Below are positions 35,607 to 44,235 of a stretch of DNA of 61,600 bases, one piece after another. The position numbers and the translations under genes are program-made. Origin of the DNA: a bacterium (GTDB taxonomy: Bacteria; Actinomycetota; Acidimicrobiia; Spongiisociales; ZC4RG35); NCBI GenBank assembly GCA_028824015.1, contig JAPPFC010000005.1, positions 1 to 61,600 of the forward strand. The letters run 5' to 3'. The first letter of the stretch is position 1. Each line of letters begins with the position of its first letter. Below the pieces are notes generated by a model. That model ran no database searches. It worked only from the letters and a program-made list of their open reading frames with translations, and had not been told where the DNA came from.

Positions 35607-37063
35607 GACTCCAAGATAGCACTGTGGGTACGGGCAGCCAACGGCGGTTTGCGGCCACTGCATCCCAGGTAGCGATTCCCCTTAGGGCGTAAAGGAACAG
35701 GTCGGTAATCCAAGCTGAACCACCTACCGACAGATGCTTCTTCGGCATCTCTGGGGGAAGTGTCGCCTTGGTATCCCATTCTGGAGAAGAGTGGTTGCCG
35801 ATTTGTCGGCGCGTGGGGATCGCCGCCGCAGGGGTTGCCAGTTTTCGGTGGAACGAACGCGGAGGCCCTGGGGGGTGTCATCTCTTGGCGTTTCGGGCCT
35901 TCGAGGTGGGGAGGTCGGCAGCCCGACCGAGTCGGGGTGAGGCTGGCCGGCACCCGCCCGGTGCTACACCTCCCAGTATTTCGAATGCCGTCGCCTGCGT
36001 TGGGTCGCACATCTTGAATCCCCCTTCTCAGCCTCTCTGAGAGTGACACATCGGGTCGGTTCCGGCCCCTTTCCTTGTCCGGGCCTCTCCGTCGTGGAGT
36101 CCTGTTGGCACGGAGCACCATTTTGAACCGCCCAGTACTGGCTGCCAGCAGCAGATCGGCGACGAGTGGACAACTTCGTCTATCGACGATTCCTTCGGCC
36201 CTTTGCGGCGCACTTTCCTTGCCATGCAATGTCTGCTCACCTGAGCGATCCCCGTATGCGTTGCTGTGGATGTAGCGAGCCCGGTTGTAGGAGGCGCGAT
36301 GCCGAGGAGTGCTCGATGGCGGGATCCTCATACCGGGCCTGACCAGCTGGTTTGCTGTAATCGCCGGTTCCGAGAGCGAGCCGGAGGCGGGATGTTATCG
36401 CGTTGGGGCGGTAGTACTCCACTTGACCCAGGAGGGCCAATGGCGGACTAGTAACAACCGTCCTTTAGAGCCTTGCTATGGGGGCATTTTCCGGGACACA
36501 GAGGCCCCTCTGCAAAGGTATCGAGAGGGCCAGAAATGTTTTGGTTTGTGACCTAAGAAGTGTCCCACCCCCCGTTTAGTGTACAACGACGCTTAGATGT
36601 GGTCTATGTGGATATCTAAGGTAGCGAAAACGCTACATCCCGGAGTTCCACACGGACCCGAGGTCGGCGGGCTATGGCGAAACAACTCCGCTTCGATCTT
36701 CCACCCTCACATTCACTCCCCCCTCCCTTCTGATTCGACTCAGCGGGTGCCACGACCCCTGCCCGCCCACCCCCGAGGGGACCCCAAAACCGGGCAGCTA
36801 GCAGGCATTCCACCGGGACCGGTCATCCCCGCGCCCAGGGCGGATGTCGGGGCTGGTCGAGCCTCGCGGTCGCCCCGCGATCCCCGCGCGCACAAATGCG
36901 TGCTTGAGGGTCTGGCGCATCGATACGTTGATAACGCCATGTACTACGCATGTGTGGTTCGGATGGCGATAGCCGCGGGTTCTGTATTTGGCGAAACCTG
37001 CCACAACTGGCCGGCTCACATCCCCCAACAGAACCAGTTTGCTGATGGGCGGCGGGTGGTGGC
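35607..37063. other. Gene-poor stretch, probable decayed sequence
   Basis: About 1.45 kb carries several overlapping frames on both strands, the longest a 259-aa minus-strand frame at 35552-36331. Their composition is dominated by Arg, Pro, Ser and Gly without hydrophobic periodicity or motifs, so I reject them as genes. The right end should contain the start of the recombinase/transposase element. A sequence near 36546 resembles the right end of that element in inverted orientation. No RNA gene or CRISPR array is visible. Confidence 0.4.
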
Positions 37064-37981
37064 GTGAACCCTTTGGTGCCCGAAGTGCAGGCGAAGGTGA
37101 TTAGTTGGCGACCGGCTAACTCGACCGAAGCCGATCTGGGGGCGGTCGAACCGCTGTTGCCGACCGTGCGGGCCTGGGTTGAGTTGGCCCGGCCCCGCGA
37201 GGTAAGGCAGGCAGCGCGGTACATGCGGGCTGCGGTGGGTATCGCAGAGTGGGCGGACCGGTCGTTGGGCACCCTCGACCCGACGGTGGTGCTGGATCCC
37301 CGAAATGTCGAGTACTGGTCGATGAAGCTCAACTCTCACCAGTCGGTCCGATGGCGGGAAAGAACCCGCAGTGCGCTCCGAGTCCTCGGGCGGGCTGTCA
37401 ACCCCCAGGGGTGGCCCCCTCCCACCCAGAAGGTCGGCCGCCAGGACGTAGCCCGACCTTACACGCCCAGAGAGGAAAGGGTGTTCCGGCTCGCTTCGCG
37501 CCTACCGGGAAGGGATAACCGCGCCAGGCGTCTGTGGGTGGTCGCCGCCGCTCTCGGAGCGGGACTCTCCGGGGTCGAGATCGCCGCGGCCCACACCGGC
37601 GACCTGTTGGACATCGGCAACGGCCGACTGGCTATCGAAGTGCGGGGACGCAACCTTCGCCTCACGCCGCTCCGACAGGACTACACGGACCTGGCCCGGG
37701 CATCCGCTGACATGGCCGCCACCGAGCGGTTTATCGGAGGAGACATCCACAACGCCGTCCACTCGGTCACCAGGCGCCTGGATCCCGGAAACGGCCAGGG
37801 GTTCAGCCTGCGAAGAGCCCGCTCGACCTGGCTAACCGCGCACCTGGTCGCAGGCACGCCCCTGGCTCTGTTGCGGAAAGTCGCCGGGCCGCTATCCGCC
37901 AACACCCTCGACGGGCTGCTCGGCTACGCCGCCGCCTCGACAGACGACCAAACCGCGGTGACGGGAGCACTCGACGCATGA
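37064..37981 (+). CDS. Tyrosine-recombinase-like protein
   Basis: This 305-aa protein has the layout of a phage-integrase/Xer-type recombinase: a helical N-terminal core-binding-like region (PTVRAWVELARPREVRQAARYM) and a C-terminal domain containing VVAAALGAGLSGVEIAAAHTGDLL and FSLRRARSTWLTAHLVAGTPLALLRKVAGPLSANTL. These correspond to the first catalytic Arg box and the H-x-x-R box of the family, but the first Arg, the His and a final catalytic Tyr are not evident. It may therefore bind DNA without strand exchange. It starts at GTG 37064, and its stop overlaps the transposase start by 4 nt (ATGA), so the two are co-translated and probably work in the same element. An alternative is a diverged, still active recombinase. 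Confidence 0.6.
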   Translation: MNPLVPEVQAKVISWRPANSTEADLGAVEPLLPTVRAWVELARPREVRQAARYMRAAVGIAEWADRSLGTLDPTVVLDPRNVEYWSMKLNSHQSVRWRERTRSALRVLGRAVNPQGWPPPTQKVGRQDVARPYTPREERVFRLASRLPGRDNRARRLWVVAAALGAGLSGVEIAAAHTGDLLDIGNGRLAIEVRGRNLRLTPLRQDYTDLARASADMAATERFIGGDIHNAVHSVTRRLDPGNGQGFSLRRARSTWLTAHLVAGTPLALLRKVAGPLSANTLDGLLGYAAASTDDQTAVTGALDA

Positions 37982-39690
37982 CCCTCAAACAGCGCCGTCA
38001 GCACGCCGCCTCCGAACGTAACAAAGCTCTCAAGGCACGGTTGCCCAAAGGCCATCCCAGCTACGGCTCAAAGCATCCCGATAAGACATCCAAAAGACTG
38101 GCCCGGCGGATCCTCAAAGTCCTCGAATCAAGCAGCCTCCTCCCCGAACTGAACCGCAGGCTCCGCAACCACCCCGGACGGCAGTCCCGCGTCAGCGTCA
38201 AGGTGCTGTTGCTCTGCGTGATCCTCGCCGCCGACGACACCAGCCGGTACCTCCGCTCCGACATCTGCTCGGTAATGAACGGCCTCAATCACCGCCTCGG
38301 CGTGCAGCTGGGACTGTGGACCTTCGATAGCCGGGAACCCATCGGCTACACCGCGGTCGTCAAACAACTCCAACGCTTGGAGATGGCCCTCCTAGAAACC
38401 TGGCACACCTCCAACGGCGAGGTCCGGTCTCTCGACTGGTTCGCGCACCTGATGCTCTCCGACACCATCCATCCCGAAATCAGGGCCCTGATCACCGCCG
38501 CCTCACTGGACTGGACACCCATCTTCGCTTGGGGCATCACACGCGACTTTCGCGTCGAAGCGGAAGTGCGAGCCGAACAAGAACCGGACGACAGCGGCGA
38601 AATCGGCACCGTCGACCATGAGGGCCGCACCGTCCGCAGCGCCGACCGCCACGCTCGGAGCGGCTGGGCCACCGCCACTAACAGCACCCCCGCAGGACCA
38701 TTCTCCGGCTATTACGGACACCTCGTCACTCCCGTCCGCAGCGCCACTTGGAGCGGAAACCCCGCGCTGATATTCCTCGGGTCGCTACCCCCAATGTTCG
38801 TCCCCTACGCCAAAGCGGTTCCCGCCAACACCGACACTGCCCTCACAGGGCGCAACGCCATCCTCGCCACCTTGGAACTCTTCCCAGGCCTCAAAGAAGT
38901 AATAGCCGACCGCGGGTACACCGCTTACAGGGAAAACTTCGTCCGGCCCCTCCACCGCCTCGGCATCAACATCGTCATGGACTACACCGAATACCAGAGA
39001 AAGACCATAGAACTCGTGGAGGTAGGCCCCGAAGACAAAGAACAAACGCTTCGCCTCCACTGCGGAACCTTCTTCCCGGAATGGCTGGCGGAAAAATGGC
39101 ATGTGCCACCCCGAGACAAGAGCGGAAAAGCCCTGGAAGAATGGTATAACAACCGGGCCAAATTCCGATGGACACCCATCGGAAAAGGCAAAAACGGCGC
39201 CATCCGATTCCGCTGCCCGCAATGCGACGGAAGGATCATGACCAGCGCCAAAACATGGAGATACCGCCACCGGCGGACCAAACCCAACCCCGACATCCCC
39301 AACATCGGGGCCATAGACACCGAATACTGCTGCGGAGGGACGGTCACCATCCCGGTAGAAAAACTCGACACCTACCAACTGATTCCCTACGGCACAACCG
39401 CGTGGAAGAAGAGCTACAGCCGGCGCAACCGAATCGAGAATGTCAACGGAATGATCAAAGACAAAGGCGGCCTGAAGAGGGGATGGTGCCGAGCATTCGG
39501 CCTGGCCGCCCACAATCTGGGACTCGTCGCACTGGTAGTCGCGCACAACCTCCAACAAGCCATGAAACATGAAGACTCGCGACCTTCGGCAGAAAGCAAC
39601 GGCCACGAACCACAATCGCCGACAACCACGGCCACGCCACCCAGCGCACGCTCACGCAACGGGATGACAATCCGAGGCCCACCCGACTAG
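37978..39690 (+). CDS. DDE transposase (IS1182-like), full length
   Basis: This 570-aa transposase is similar in plan to IS1182/IS4-type enzymes. An N-terminal region rich in helices (RLARRILKVLESSSLLPEL) is followed by a DDE core with HEGRTVRSADRHARSGWATAT, GYYGHLVTPV, then EVIADRGYTAYRENFVRPLHR (second Asp) and RRNRIENVNGMIKDKGG (Glu). A zinc-ribbon (CPQCDGR ... YCCGG) is inserted between the last two. The start overlaps the upstream recombinase-like gene. It is the intact relative of the fragment at 13592-14455. The exact IS family is uncertain; the inserted ribbon and the partner gene are not typical of textbook members. Confidence 0.85.
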   Translation: MTLKQRRQHAASERNKALKARLPKGHPSYGSKHPDKTSKRLARRILKVLESSSLLPELNRRLRNHPGRQSRVSVKVLLLCVILAADDTSRYLRSDICSVMNGLNHRLGVQLGLWTFDSREPIGYTAVVKQLQRLEMALLETWHTSNGEVRSLDWFAHLMLSDTIHPEIRALITAASLDWTPIFAWGITRDFRVEAEVRAEQEPDDSGEIGTVDHEGRTVRSADRHARSGWATATNSTPAGPFSGYYGHLVTPVRSATWSGNPALIFLGSLPPMFVPYAKAVPANTDTALTGRNAILATLELFPGLKEVIADRGYTAYRENFVRPLHRLGINIVMDYTEYQRKTIELVEVGPEDKEQTLRLHCGTFFPEWLAEKWHVPPRDKSGKALEEWYNNRAKFRWTPIGKGKNGAIRFRCPQCDGRIMTSAKTWRYRHRRTKPNPDIPNIGAIDTEYCCGGTVTIPVEKLDTYQLIPYGTTAWKKSYSRRNRIENVNGMIKDKGGLKRGWCRAFGLAAHNLGLVALVVAHNLQQAMKHEDSRPSAESNGHEPQSPTTTATPPSARSRNGMTIRGPPD

Positions 39691-39710
39691 CACGCGCCCT
39701 CCCCCCAACA

Positions 39711-39731
39711 CCGACAGCCTTCCGCTGTCGG
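39711..39731 (+). terminator. Hairpin after the DDE transposase
   Basis: A perfect 8-bp stem CCGACAGC/GCTGTCGG with a 5-nt loop (CTTCC) lies 20 nt past the stop and is followed by CTTTA. The same stem is kept in the older copy at 14475, which argues for function as a terminator or transposon-end structure. Confidence 0.55.
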
Positions 39732-39911
39732 CTTTAGCGCGCCCGAAAAACCAAACCCGACCGACCGGACTCCGCCAGCAGGCCATCAGCCAGTCCACAA
39801 CACCCCCCGGAACGGCCCACGCCTCCCCCAAACCGAACAAAAACCGGGAAAACCGACCTGGAAGCACCTAAATGGCAAGGAGAAAATAAATAAGTCGCAA
39901 GGATGCCCGGG

Positions 39912-39984
39912 TGGGGCCGGTGGGAATCGAACCCACGACCTCCGGGTTAAAAGCCCGTTGCTCTGCCAATTGAGCTACAGCCCC
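39912..39984 (-). tRNA. tRNA-Lys (UUU)
   Basis: The minus strand folds into a complete cloverleaf of 73 nt. The acceptor GGGGCTG pairs with CGGCCCC, the D arm is GCTC...GAGC, the anticodon arm is ACGGG-CTTTTAA-CCCGG with anticodon TTT, and the T arm contains GGTTCGATTCC. The discriminator base is A, and CCA is not encoded. One weak pair (A-G) closes the anticodon stem. It marks the border between the defence/transposon island on its 3' side and chromosomal genes on its 5' side. tRNA 3' ends are common integration sites, but I found no second copy of its 3' end in the window. Confidence 0.93.
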
Positions 39985-40173
39985 GCCTCACAGGATACGA
40001 CATGGGGCCGGCCTTTTCCATTCGAATAGCGTCGAAATGCGCCGACTATTTGCTGAATCCTCCTGCCTGGGAAACGGGATCTTCCGCCAATTCATGGGTA
40101 CGCGGGGTGCTCCTCCCCCCGGACGGGCCGGATCCTGGCAGGCAGGCGTGGAGCCGGTATCGGTAAGATTCCT

Positions 40174-40872
40174 GTGTCGATGAGTGAACCAACCCCTGAT
40201 GCGCTCCTTCAGGAAGACTGGAGGAGTGTCCTGGATCCTCAGGACATGGCCAGCCTCGCCCGGTACTCCCGGACACGGGAGCCGTACGCGGGAGTGTCAC
40301 CCACCCTGCTGGTGGTCGACGTCACCAAGGCGTTCGTGGGACCCGACCTTCCGGTCGCCGAGGCTCAGGAGACCTGGCGGCAAGCGTGTGGAAACAGAGC
40401 CTGGGCTGCGGTTCCCGCCATTCGCAGGTTGTTGGATTCGTTCCGCCTCGCCAGGCGACCGGTGATATTCACAACTCCCGACGGGGGCCAACGCTGGACG
40501 GGTCCGGTCACCCGGGGCACTACAACTGCCGATATTCCCGAGGGCCGGGAGATCATTCCGGCCGTGGCGCCCCTCAAGAGCGAGTGGGTACTGCGAAAGC
40601 CCAAGGCCAGCGCCTTCTTCGGCACTCCCCTGGTTTCCTCCCTGATTCACAGCGGATGTGACACCCTGGTAATTGCAGGAGGCACGACGTCGGGCTGTGT
40701 CAGAGCCACGGCGGTGGACGGGTCCTCTTACGGATTCGAGATGATGGTGGCCGAGGACGGGTGCTTCGACCGGGCCACGCTCAATCACCTGGTCAACCTT
40801 GCCGACCTCGACGCAAAATACGCCCGGGTTCTGCCCGCCTCCCAGATTCTGGCGCTGCTGGGACTTGAGTGA
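40174..40872 (+). CDS. Isochorismatase-family hydrolase
   Basis: This 232-aa cysteine hydrolase shows the isochorismatase/N-carbamoylsarcosine amidase triad: Asp49 in LLVVDVTKAF, Lys144 in LRKPKASAFFGTPL and Cys175 in GGTTSGCVRATA. The extra N-terminal 35 residues and the AFFGTPL block are more like N-carbamoylsarcosine amidases and related ureido hydrolases than nicotinamidases. It is probably cytosolic, cleaving a small amide or ureido compound; the substrate is unknown. It is the first gene on the chromosomal side of the tRNA. Its stop overlaps the next gene's possible GTG start by 4 nt. The ATG at 40180 is an alternative start. Confidence 0.85.
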   Translation: MSMSEPTPDALLQEDWRSVLDPQDMASLARYSRTREPYAGVSPTLLVVDVTKAFVGPDLPVAEAQETWRQACGNRAWAAVPAIRRLLDSFRLARRPVIFTTPDGGQRWTGPVTRGTTTADIPEGREIIPAVAPLKSEWVLRKPKASAFFGTPLVSSLIHSGCDTLVIAGGTTSGCVRATAVDGSSYGFEMMVAEDGCFDRATLNHLVNLADLDAKYARVLPASQILALLGLE

Positions 40873-41384
40873 AACAGGCCATATTCCACTTCCCGGCCTC
40901 TGCCGCGGCCGTAGCATTCCCCATCGCACTGCCTGGATCCAAGACCTTGGAATCCTCGAGAAGGCACCCGGCGAGGGTGCTGATGGCTCTGGTGTTGTTG
41001 GCGGCACTGGCGTCGACGGCCTGCTCGGAAAACGACGGCTTCACATGTCCGGAGGGAACCGAGGCCTTCGTGCGCTACGAGTTGTTCATGGGACGAAGCG
41101 GCCCGGGAGGCGAGGTGGTCAGCGACCAGGCATGGGAAGCCTTTCTGGGAGACACCGTCACGCCCCGGTTCCCGGACGGTCTGACGGTCCTCGACGCCCA
41201 GGGCCAATGGCGGGGCGCAGACGGACAGATCCTGAGAGAACGCTCCAAGGTGCTGGTGATACTCGCTCCCCCCGGAGATGAACCGAGAGGACTGATCGAT
41301 GAGGTCTCCGACGAATACAAGCGCCGTTTCAACCAGGAGTCGGTGCTCGAAGTCGAGAGCGAGGCCTGCGTCTCCTTCTCCTGA
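40869..41384 (+). CDS. DUF3574 lipoprotein
   Basis: The mature part matches DUF3574: RYELFMGRSGPGGEVVSDQAWEAFL, TPRFPDGLTVLDAQGQWR and RERSKVLVIL. Near residues 32-53 a basic stretch RRHPAR precedes a hydrophobic run VLMALVLLAALASTAC, a lipoprotein signal with Cys52 as the likely lipidated residue, so the protein should sit on the outer face of the membrane. The GTG start at 40869 overlaps the upstream stop but would give a very long n-region; a start at the GTG 40977 or ATG 40983 is also possible. DUF3574 has no established function. Pairing with the hydrolase is by position only. Confidence 0.75.
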   Translation: MKQAIFHFPASAAAVAFPIALPGSKTLESSRRHPARVLMALVLLAALASTACSENDGFTCPEGTEAFVRYELFMGRSGPGGEVVSDQAWEAFLGDTVTPRFPDGLTVLDAQGQWRGADGQILRERSKVLVILAPPGDEPRGLIDEVSDEYKRRFNQESVLEVESEACVSFS

Positions 41385-41678
41385 CGCGGCGGCGCCTCGC
41401 TAGCCGCTTCGGCCGGCAGTGCCCGCGTCACGCAGCCCAAACGCCCGCTGCTGAATGGCGAGGCTTGGGACTGGGGGCTCCTCTTCGGTGTACGGGTGGC
41501 GGCGGCCGGATTCCTGCACACCCCTATTCCAAGAACGCACCCTTGCCGGAGGCATCGGCCTCGGGTAACCCATGCCGCATCTCACCTCTGAGAGTCTCTC
41601 CCGGGCAAGGGATGTGATTAATATCCTGAAACAACCTAGCAACCGTCCAAGCGGTGAATCGGAATCCTCCCTGAGATC

Positions 41679-42113
41679 ATGAAGCGCCTCTTCTTCGACT
41701 TTCTGGCTCTCATCCGCCATCCTTGGATCCTGGCGATTCGTCCCCTGCTGAAGACACGGCGTTTCGGAGTCATCACCGTGACGTTCCTGGGATTCGCCGC
41801 GGTGGCGGGACTCGTGCACTCCCTGTTCGAAGGTACCCACCCAGCTGAAGGACTGTGGTGGGCCCTGGTGACCCTGACAACCGTGGGGTACGGCGATGTT
41901 GGCTCGGTAACAACCGGCGCCCGCATTGTTGGCTCACTGCTAATGCTGACAGGTATCGGAGCTCTGGCTTTCATCACGGCCAACATCGCCGCCTTCTTCG
42001 TGGACAGCGACTTCAAGAAGGAACTCCAGATTGAACTTCATGCCATTCACGAACGACTGGAGCGCATAGAGCAAGCCTTGGCAGACCGGGGGCCGTCTGA
42101 CAGCAAGGACTGA
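41679..42113 (+). CDS. Small two-TM potassium channel
   Basis: This 144-aa protein has an ion-channel pore domain. A hydrophobic helix VITVTFLGFAAVAGLV (31-46) is followed by a pore helix LWWALVTLTTVGYGD, with the K+ selectivity filter TVGYGD at 68-73, and a second helix IVGSLLMLTGIGALAFITANIAAFFV. The C terminus is a charged amphipathic helix (HAIHERLERIEQAL) that probably forms a coiled coil holding the tetramer together. It lacks RCK and cyclic-nucleotide domains, so gating signals are not evident. It stands alone between the DUF3574 gene and the convergent phosphotriesterase-like gene, 10 nt from the latter's stop. Confidence 0.9.
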   Translation: MKRLFFDFLALIRHPWILAIRPLLKTRRFGVITVTFLGFAAVAGLVHSLFEGTHPAEGLWWALVTLTTVGYGDVGSVTTGARIVGSLLMLTGIGALAFITANIAAFFVDSDFKKELQIELHAIHERLERIEQALADRGPSDSKD

Positions 42114-42123
42114 TGCCGGGCCG

Positions 42124-43275
42124 TTATACCTTCGTCAGCACCTCTCGGGGGTTGTCCACGAAGATCCGGTGGATCAACTCTTCTTCGAAGCCCTTGTAGC
42201 GCATCAGGTTCCTGACCGTCTCGGGGAGATGGCGCCAGCCGTGGCCGCCGTATCGTCTCAGCCAGTGCTTCAGGGCGATGTCGGAGGAGACCAGCACCCG
42301 GTCGGGGTATCCGGCGTCGGCCACCGTCTTCAACCAGTTGAGACGGATAGCGTCGTTGGGCTGGTCGACCGGTGAGCGCTGGCGGAACGACCCCTCCCAG
42401 CCGAAGGTGTCGAACGCCAGGTAGACGCCGGTCTTGGCCAACTCGAGGAGCGGCCCGCTGTCGAAGACGTTGGTGCCCGCCGAGGTGTTGAAACGGCTGT
42501 CGCAGTGATCGATGACGGTGCGGCTCAGGTCCCCCCCTGCCTCGTCGACCACCCGGACGATGTCGAACGGCGAGGCCGGGTTGAAGCCGGGATGCACGGA
42601 CAGCGCCACCCCGGTGGCCACCGCAGCCTTGGCCGAGGCGCGCAGTGACTTCTCCTCGTTGGGGTGCATGGGGTGGTCCATGCCCACCTCTCCGATGATT
42701 CCGGCCTTCACTCCCCCGGCCACGCCCACCTCGATGTCCTGGACCATCAACTCCACCAACTGATCCTCGGACAGGTCGTCCATGTCGTCGGGGTGATAGT
42801 CGGCCAGGTACCAGCCGGTGGCCATGACGATGTTCACCCCGGTGGCCCGGGAGATCTCCACCAGGCCGAGGGGGTCGCGGCCCATCCCCCGGGTGGTCTG
42901 GTCAACGATTGTCGAGCCTCCCACCCGCCTGAACTGGTCGAACTCGTAGATGGCGTCATCGATGGAGTCGAGCTTCTGGTCGCCGTAGTAGACCCAGTGC
43001 TTCTGGCGGTCGTTGAGGTTCTCCAGGGTGACCGGCTGTCCCCACTTGGCGCCCCAGGTGGCCGCCGTCCCGGGACCTTCCTGGCCCGGTTCCCAGCCCG
43101 CTTCGGCCCGGCGCATGATCGGCACGTACTTCTTGGCGCCGGTCTTGTACTGCTCGACGCCGGTGATTCCCTTGGTGAGGTCCAAGAGCACGTGCTCGTG
43201 GATGAGGGAGACGCCCGCTTCCTCCGGAGCGATGGGTCCCAGGACAGTCTGGATGTACCCGCCCTGCGACGACAT
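42124..43275 (-). CDS. Phosphotriesterase-family metallohydrolase
   Basis: This 383-aa TIM-barrel amidohydrolase has the binuclear metal site of the phosphotriesterase family: H26 and H28 in LIHEHVLLD, a bridging Lys or Glu in KAGIIGEVG, His in LSVHPGFN, His in VIDHCDSR and Asp in VSSDIALK. Members act as lactonases, phosphotriesterases or amidases. Its ATG overlaps the TGA of the upstream cyclase-family gene (ATGA at 43275), so the two are translated together. A longer frame opening at 43704 is rejected because it lies inside the cyclase gene and its extra residues are Arg/Gly/Pro noise. The substrate is unknown; pairing with a cyclase suggests sequential hydrolysis of a cyclic amide, lactone or formamide. 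Confidence 0.85.
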   Translation of the reverse strand: MSSQGGYIQTVLGPIAPEEAGVSLIHEHVLLDLTKGITGVEQYKTGAKKYVPIMRRAEAGWEPGQEGPGTAATWGAKWGQPVTLENLNDRQKHWVYYGDQKLDSIDDAIYEFDQFRRVGGSTIVDQTTRGMGRDPLGLVEISRATGVNIVMATGWYLADYHPDDMDDLSEDQLVELMVQDIEVGVAGGVKAGIIGEVGMDHPMHPNEEKSLRASAKAAVATGVALSVHPGFNPASPFDIVRVVDEAGGDLSRTVIDHCDSRFNTSAGTNVFDSGPLLELAKTGVYLAFDTFGWEGSFRQRSPVDQPNDAIRLNWLKTVADAGYPDRVLVSSDIALKHWLRRYGGHGWRHLPETVRNLMRYKGFEEELIHRIFVDNPREVLTKV

Positions 43276-44219
43276 CACAGCACCGCCACCGGGGTGACCA
43301 GCGACCCGGTCCCCTTGGGGAGGTTGAGCGGGCCGACCGTCAGCAAGAAGGTGTCCTGGCCGGCCTCTGTGCAGGCGGCGCCCAGGGCCTCGAGGTCCAT
43401 GTTGTGGATGAGCGGCAGCCCGTAGAACACCTCCGCCAGGACGTGGACCGGACTCCGGCAGTAGGCCTCGTGGCGATGCGGGAAGGTGTCGCCCGGCGAG
43501 TCGGTGGCCACCAGGCTGACGTCGCGCGAGGCCAGCAGGTCGATGCAGTCGGTGTCGAGGCCCGCCCAGGTCCCGTGATGCCACGTCCCGTGCTCGCTGA
43601 GTTCGGTGGCCGCCAGGCCGACCCTGACGGTCCCGCCGATTCTGATCACCACGGCGTCGCCTGGCTCGATCCGGTCCAGGACGTACTCGAGTTCCTCGGG
43701 CCACACCGAGTCTCCGGGGTCCAGGGCGTCCTGGCCGCGACGTCGGGCGATGTCGATGAACACCGCACGGGTGGCGATCGCCGCCATGGGGGTGATGTCC
43801 ATCTCGGGGTTCTTCACCCCCTCGGACATGGTCACCACGTCCGGGAAGTAGTAGCCGTTGAAGGTCCTGCCCCGGTACCCCATATGAGCCAGGGCGTCGA
43901 TGTGGGTGTGGGTCATCCCGTGGATCCGGGTGGAAAGACGGTCGGAGGAGGACTGGGTGAGGTCGCCCTCCTCGTATCCCCCCTCGTCGGCCTTGATGAT
44001 CTCGTGCACCACGAACGGGTCCGTGTAACGCTGATGGGTCTCCTTGAGGTCGAGCGGCCGCGACAGGGGAAATGCCCTACCGCTCCGGACCGCCGCCGCG
44101 CCCCGGAGGGTCGAATCGGAGTCGAGCAGGTTGAGGGTTCCCAGATCGTTGGGCCAGCGGTTCCAGTTTCCCGAGTGCCCGGGCCACTGGTCAGCGGGCC
44201 ATTCCTTCATTACGTCCAT
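43275..44219 (-). CDS. Cyclase/kynurenine-formamidase-like hydrolase
   Basis: This 314-aa metal-dependent hydrolase of the putative cyclase family has the signature H100-G-M-T-H-T-H-I-D108 ... H112 (HGMTHTHIDALAHM). ATDSPGDTFPHRHEAY and IHNMDLEAL follow near the C terminus. Family members include bacterial kynurenine formamidase and isatin hydrolase. An unusually strong ribosome-binding site, AGGAGGTGAT, precedes the ATG by 8-12 nt. It is the middle gene of a nitroreductase/cyclase/phosphotriesterase set on the minus strand, 16 nt after the nitroreductase. The combination suggests breakdown of a nitrogen-containing ring compound, which is inference. Confidence 0.85.
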   Translation of the reverse strand: MDVMKEWPADQWPGHSGNWNRWPNDLGTLNLLDSDSTLRGAAAVRSGRAFPLSRPLDLKETHQRYTDPFVVHEIIKADEGGYEEGDLTQSSSDRLSTRIHGMTHTHIDALAHMGYRGRTFNGYYFPDVVTMSEGVKNPEMDITPMAAIATRAVFIDIARRRGQDALDPGDSVWPEELEYVLDRIEPGDAVVIRIGGTVRVGLAATELSEHGTWHHGTWAGLDTDCIDLLASRDVSLVATDSPGDTFPHRHEAYCRSPVHVLAEVFYGLPLIHNMDLEALGAACTEAGQDTFLLTVGPLNLPKGTGSLVTPVAVL

Positions 44220-44235
44220 TGCGTTTCATCACCTC

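Larger units (their letters stand above)
36546..39900 (+). mobile_element. Transposon with recombinase-like and DDE transposase genes
   Basis: The right end is supported by comparison: the intact copy and the remnant at 13592-14667 share the 3' hairpin, a CCACAACACCCCCC stretch and an AT-rich tip ending TCGCA (39899 and 14667). The left end is a guess: TTGTGACCTAAGAAG at 36546 is a partial inverted match to TTGCGACTTATTTAT reading inward from 39900. No target duplication was found. The contents are the two overlapping genes at 37064 and 37978. Confidence 0.35.

Noticed and set aside
35552-36331. A 259-aa minus-strand frame
   Set aside because: Composition is Arg/Pro/Ser/Gly without motifs or hydrophobic pattern, and it overlaps the better-supported 74-aa gene.
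36597-37067. A 156-aa plus-strand frame overlapping the start of the recombinase-like gene
   Set aside because: Low-complexity Pro/Arg/His composition, no ribosome-binding site and no family resemblance; the GTGA overlap with the next gene is probably coincidence.
39912-39984. A genomic island with direct repeats of the tRNA-Lys 3' end
   Set aside because: I found no second copy of the tRNA 3' sequence in the window; the far end could lie outside.
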